Positions 6,748 through 9,261 of a stretch of 9,261 nucleotides of DNA are shown piece after piece. How positions within the stretch are numbered: position 1 is the stretch's first letter; each line of letters begins with the position of its first letter. Under the pieces are notes generated by a model, which was given only the letters and a program-made list of their open reading frames with translations, ran no database searches and was not told the origin of the DNA. The stretch covers positions 1 to 9,261 of the forward strand of contig NZ_MOMC01000014.1 of assembly GCF_001983105.1 (NCBI RefSeq). The letters run 5' to 3'. The DNA comes from Pseudofrankia asymbiotica. Lineage in GTDB: Bacteria > Actinomycetota > Actinomycetes > Frankiales > Frankiaceae. A program made the translations under genes and the position numbers.

Positions 6748-6855
6748 ATGCTGGTCACCGGCGCGGTGGGTGGCGCGTTGGGCGGTGCCGTGACCGGCAC
6801 GGTGGCCGACGCCCGGGGCCGACGGTTCGACGGCACCGCGCCGGCGGCGCGGTGA
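6748..6855 (+). pseudogene. Glycine-zipper-like hydrophobic fragment
   Basis: A 35-residue frame from ATG 6748 reads one Gly/Ala/Val segment, TGAVGGALGGAVTGTVADA, then ARGRRFDGTAPAAR and a stop. The GxxxG-like spacing fits a membrane hairpin, and third positions are nearly all G or C. There is no Shine-Dalgarno. The 54 residues upstream in the same frame are Arg-rich and not protein-like, so this looks like a remnant rather than a complete gene. I do not recognise the family. The rest of 6664-6898 shows no other supported feature. Confidence 0.2.
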
Positions 6856-6898
6856 AGCTCCCGGAACGGGTCACGGCCACCGCGACCGGCCCGCGCTG

Positions 6899-7165
6899 AT
6901 CGAGCGGCGGTGGCCGGATCGCGACAGCGCCGATGGCCTGCTGCGTATCCAGCTCAGCAACGGTGTGGACGTCTCGACCATCTCCACCGCGCGCGACGAT
7001 CTGGGCGGTGGCCAGGGAATCGCGGGTATGCGCCGGCGGCTGGAGTCCGTGGGCGGCGCGCTCGACATCGTCCAGACCGACGATCCCGACAGGCCGAGAT
7101 TCACGGCGGTCGCGTCGGTTCCCGTGCGGTCGCCGTCGCCCCGGAGCCCCGGAGCCCCGGAGTGA
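6899..7165 (+). pseudogene. Sensor histidine kinase (NarL type), C-terminal ATPase fragment
   Basis: Only the end of the HATPase_c domain of a two-component sensor kinase remains. The recognisable part is GGGQGIAGMRRRLESVGGAL followed by DIVQTDDPDRPRFTAVASVPV. This is the G2-box region (GxGLxGMRERL..LGG) and the last beta strands of HPK7-type kinases that pair with NarL/LuxR regulators. The preceding stretch, LLRIQLSNGVDVSTISTARD, could be the strand and degraded D-box. The N-box, H-box and sensor domains are absent, and upstream sequence in frame becomes Arg-rich. About 88 codons are left of a usual 400 or so, and no start codon or ribosome site fits. The end of the frame, just before the stop, is three perfect tandem CCCCGGAG octamers (7139-7162). 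Not functional by itself. Confidence 0.7.
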
Positions 7166-7359
7166 CCGAACTCGGTCCCGCGGCACCGCGGGACGGCACG
7201 GCGACGCCACCGGATGGCGCCGCGATGCCGCCGGACATCGGCGTCCTTCTCGCCGACGACCAGGAGCTCTTCCGCGAGGGCGCGCGGGTCATCGTCGACC
7301 CCGTACCTCAGCACGTGGCCGACCAGTGGAGCCAGCCAGCACGGCGACCGAAGCCATGA
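7162..7359 (+). pseudogene. NarL-type response regulator, N-terminal fragment
   Basis: A GTG at 7162 overlaps the kinase stop as GTGA, the usual coupling of a kinase-regulator pair. After a Pro/Ala-rich leader of about 25 residues comes IGVLLADDQELFREGARVIV (residues 26-45), the first strand and helix of a receiver domain with the acidic pair Asp-Asp. The phosphorylated Asp, the rest of the receiver and the DNA-binding HTH are missing. After Asp at 7297-7299 the frame turns into PVPQHVADQWSQPARRPKP and stops. The break near 7300 therefore marks a deletion or rearrangement joint. The leader also contains a perfect hairpin, GTCCCGCGG/CCGCGGGAC, at 7175-7194. Non-functional remnant. Confidence 0.7.
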
Positions 7360-7461
7360 TCAGAAAACCGCATCGATGTTCCTCGTGACGGGGGTCGAGT
7401 CTGCGAGGATCGCCGGGCCGGCTCCGCTGGCGGGGCCTGTTTGGGACGGGAGGCGATCAGG

Positions 7462-8664
7462 GTGGGTGACGGGCTGCCGCAGCCGTTCGGTGACTACCAG
7501 GTGGAGATCTACCTTCAGGGTCTGAGCGGTGTCCTGCCGACAATGCCGATGCTCTTCGACGAGCTGGAGCGGCGGGCGCAGGCCGTGCTGCCGCCGTCCG
7601 TCTGGTCGTACGTTGCCGGTGGCGCGGGCGACGAGACCACCCAGCGGGGCAACATCGCGGCGTTCGGCCAGTGGGGGCTGGTGCCGCGCATGCTGGTCGG
7701 CGCCACCGAACGCGACCTTTCCGTCGAGCTGTGGGGCCGGCGCTGGCCAGCGCCGGTGTTCCTCGCGCCCATCGGCGTCATCGGCCTGTGCGCGCAGAGC
7801 GGCCACGGCGACCTGGAGACCGCCCGGGCGTCGGCCCGGTCCGGTGTCCCGATGGTCGCCTCGACGCTGACCGTCGACCCGCTGGAGGACGTCGCGCCCG
7901 CGTTCGGCGAGACGCCGGGTTTCTTCCAGCTGTACACCCCGAAGGACCGTGAGCTCGCCGAGAGCCTGGTGAGCCGGGCCGAGCGGGCTGGTTTCGCCGG
8001 CATCGTGGTCACGCTGGACACCTGGGTCACCGGGTGGCGCCCGCGCGACCTGGCGATGTCGAACTTCCCGCAGCTGCGCGGGCACTGCCTGGCGAACTAC
8101 TTCACCGATCCCCGGTTCAGGGCGATGCTCGGCGCCGATCCCGCGTCGAACCCGCAGGCCGCCGTCCTGCAGTGGGTGACGACGTTCGGCCACGCGGTGA
8201 CCTGGGACGACCTGCGCTGGCTGCGCTCGCTTACCAAGCTCCCACTGATCCTCAAGGGCATCCAGCACCCGGAGGACGCCCGACGGGCCGTCGACGAGGG
8301 CGCCGACGGCATCTACTGCTCGAACCACGGCGGCCGGCAGGCCAACGGTGGCCTACCGGCGCTCGACTGCCTGCCAGGCGTGGTCGAGGCGGCGGGTGGC
8401 CTGCCGGTCCTGTTCGACTCGGGCGTCCGCTCTGGCGCCGACGTGGTCAAGGCGCTGGCTCTGGGGGCGGCCGCGGTCGGGATCGGCCGGCCGTACGCCT
8501 ATGGCCTCGCCCTCGGCGGCGTCGACGGCATCATCCACGTCCTGCGCTCGATCCTCGCCGAGGCCGATCTCATCATGGCTGTCGACGGCTACCCGACCCT
8601 CGCCGACCTGACCCCGGCCGCCCTCCCCCGCGTCGTCTCACCCCCGCCGCTGGCCAGTCACTAG
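7462..8664 (+). CDS. Lactate 2-monooxygenase (FMN-dependent alpha-hydroxy acid oxidase family)
   Basis: Flavoenzyme that oxidises L-lactate with O2 to acetate, CO2 and water, close in length (400 residues) to the Mycobacterium smegmatis enzyme (about 394). It has the near-diagnostic N-terminus [20 protein letters not shown] and [12 protein letters not shown] with Tyr50. It also has the long loop [16 protein letters not shown] typical of lactate monooxygenases rather than glycolate oxidases. Lys265 (LILKGI), His289 and Arg292 in [11 protein letters not shown], and Asp320/Arg323 (FDSGVRSG) for FMN binding complete the active site. The GTG at 7462 is chosen because GGGAGG sits 8 bases upstream; a TTG at 7441 is in frame but lacks such a site. 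The gene is monocistronic in the window, following a fragment joint. Other alpha-hydroxy acids are possible substrates. Confidence 0.92.
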   Translation: MGDGLPQPFGDYQVEIYLQGLSGVLPTMPMLFDELERRAQAVLPPSVWSYVAGGAGDETTQRGNIAAFGQWGLVPRMLVGATERDLSVELWGRRWPAPVFLAPIGVIGLCAQSGHGDLETARASARSGVPMVASTLTVDPLEDVAPAFGETPGFFQLYTPKDRELAESLVSRAERAGFAGIVVTLDTWVTGWRPRDLAMSNFPQLRGHCLANYFTDPRFRAMLGADPASNPQAAVLQWVTTFGHAVTWDDLRWLRSLTKLPLILKGIQHPEDARRAVDEGADGIYCSNHGGRQANGGLPALDCLPGVVEAAGGLPVLFDSGVRSGADVVKALALGAAAVGIGRPYAYGLALGGVDGIIHVLRSILAEADLIMAVDGYPTLADLTPAALPRVVSPPPLASH

Positions 8665-8684
8665 TCGGCGAAGGCTGACCGGTC

Positions 8685-8864
8685 TTGGCCGAGGACGCGA
8701 AGGCATTGGCCGGGCTCGAGGGTGAACAGACCTGGTCTCGGCGGCCGGTATACGGGTTCTGGTCCCCGGAGGTCAGACCCACACTGGCCGCCCTACCAGA
8801 TTCGGACCGCGACCTCAGACAACACATTGACGGCAGGAGAGCCGGCCGTCAGACAACACATTGA
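8685..8864 (+). CDS. Small unrecognised ORF after lactate monooxygenase
   Basis: A 59-residue frame from TTG 8685, 20 bases after the monooxygenase stop, with an in-frame TGA at 8676-8678. The product begins LAEDAKALAGLEGEQTWSRR and includes VYGFWSPEVRPTLAALPDSD. Composition is balanced and third positions are mostly G/C, so it looks more protein-like than random GC-rich frames. There is no clear Shine-Dalgarno and the start is a rare TTG. The frame crosses the first 32-bp repeat and ends inside the second because the 34-base period shifts the phase. It may be a gene tail or fragment rather than an expressed protein. Family not recognised. Confidence 0.25.
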   Translation: MAEDAKALAGLEGEQTWSRRPVYGFWSPEVRPTLAALPDSDRDLRQHIDGRRAGRQTTH

Positions 8865-8880
8865 CGACAGGAAAGCCGGC
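8815..8880. repeat. Tandem pair of 32-bp direct repeats with an internal palindrome
   Basis: The unit starting TCAGACAACACATTGACG occurs at 8815-8846 and 8849-8880, identical except for two G/A changes, with a 34-base period. Both end in AGCCGGC. A perfect 7-bp inverted repeat, TGACGGC (8828-8834) and GCCGTCA (8845-8851), bridges the two copies. The second copy runs straight into the terminator hairpin. Confidence 0.75.
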
Positions 8881-8902
8881 TGACTCGCATACTCAGCCGG
8901 CT
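8874..8902 (-). terminator. Intrinsic-terminator-like hairpin at the acyltransferase stop
   Basis: Perfect 10-bp inverted repeat AGCCGGCTGA (8874-8883) and TCAGCCGGCT (8893-8902) around a 9-nt loop. On the minus strand it begins within the TGA of the acyltransferase gene and is followed by TTTCCTGT, a short T-rich run, so it should end that transcript. It may also stop transcripts from the lactate monooxygenase side. Confidence 0.65.
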
Positions 8903-9261
8903 CATGGCCTTCGTGCGATTATCACCGTGTGCTCTCCGTCCCAGGGGGCGGGTATCCGCCCGGCTGAATCCGCCCCGGCCGCCTGGGCATCGCCCCATGC
9001 GGCGCCCCCGGCGAAGTCGGCCGCGCCGTGTGCCGGGATTGGCACCCACGCCCGGCCATCGCCATCCATTGACTCGGCCGGGCGCGCGGCGGGCCTGGTT
9101 CGCTGGTCGGGCGGCCTTTTGAACTTGCGCAGCAGGTATCGGTGGGCTGGCTTTTCCACGGTGTGGTGCAGGAGGGCGCCAAGCGCTATGGAGAAGAGGA
9201 AACCGGCGACGACGGCAAGAGCCGCCTCGGTCGCGCTGGCCGTGTCGAACAAGCCGAGTTC
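8902..9261 (-). CDS. Acyltransferase family 3 membrane protein, C-terminal part
   Basis: Partial gene that enters from the right edge and stops at 8902-8904; 119 codons are visible. The start of this piece is a hydrophobic helix, AALAVVAGFLFSIALGALLH, followed by HTVEKPAHRYLLRKFK. That combination is the last transmembrane helix and the conserved xVExPxR ending of acyltransferase-3 (OafA/YrhL-like) proteins, which O-acylate cell-surface sugars. The active-site His of this family is near the N-terminus and outside the window. After RKFKRP there is a hydrophilic tail of about 70 residues rich in Ala, Gly, Pro and Asp, probably cytoplasmic and disordered. A strong hairpin lies directly at the stop. 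Confidence 0.75.
   Translation of the reverse strand, partial: ELGLFDTASATEAALAVVAGFLFSIALGALLHHTVEKPAHRYLLRKFKRPPDQRTRPAARPAESMDGDGRAWVPIPAHGAADFAGGAAWGDAQAAGADSAGRIPAPWDGEHTVIIARRP

Noticed and set aside
7300..7440. Possible small membrane peptide on the minus strand ([13 protein letters not shown])
   Set aside because: Only one short hydrophobic run, with a stop soon after and no ribosome site; too little to support a gene.
7360..8328. Long minus-strand frame opposite the lactate monooxygenase
   Set aside because: Antisense shadow of a GC-rich gene; Arg/Gly/Ala-rich translation without any recognisable domain.

Overview
The window is very GC-rich DNA with strong G/C preference at third codon positions, many GTG starts and actinobacterial protein families. 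It fits a Frankia-like or related soil actinomycete, but no rRNA or marker gene is present to fix the genus. Most of it is ordinary accessory metabolism plus decaying gene fragments. I see no phage, CRISPR, toxin-antitoxin or biosynthetic cluster, and no convincing new multi-gene system.

Left part (1-3187): the 5' end of a coiled-coil transposase-like gene (minus strand, running off the left edge) sits against the broken end of an MFS transporter gene (minus). The transporter loses its frame straight after a conserved mid-protein motif, so a mobile element has probably cut it. Divergent from it is an intact secreted GH3 beta-glucosidase/exoglucanase lipoprotein (plus).

Middle (3188-6538): a 481-base gap between convergent genes carries a G-quadruplex motif and a pair of related 64-bp repeat units with inverted half-sites. 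Two divergent short-chain dehydrogenases follow. They share an intergenic region with a pentanucleotide repeat and an AT-rich, operator-like palindrome. The second SDR converges on a folD-like folate gene, with a nested palindrome between them.

Right part (6535-9261): upstream of folD lies a graveyard of fragments. A short reading frame resembling a formyltetrahydrofolate deformylase C-terminus overlaps the folD start by ATGA. Then come the C-terminus of a NarL-type histidine kinase and the first residues of its response regulator, still joined by a GTGA overlap. After this comes an intact lactate 2-monooxygenase (plus), an intergenic block of 32-bp direct repeats ending in a strong hairpin, and the C-terminus of a membrane acyltransferase (minus) that enters from the right edge.

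Functional links are limited. The lipoprotein glucosidase would release sugars outside the cell, and the truncated MFS gene may once have been its transport partner. FolD and the deformylase-like fragment both belong to one-carbon/folate metabolism. The SDRs and the lactate monooxygenase are stand-alone redox enzymes whose substrates (SDRs) or context (LMO) cannot be fixed from this window.
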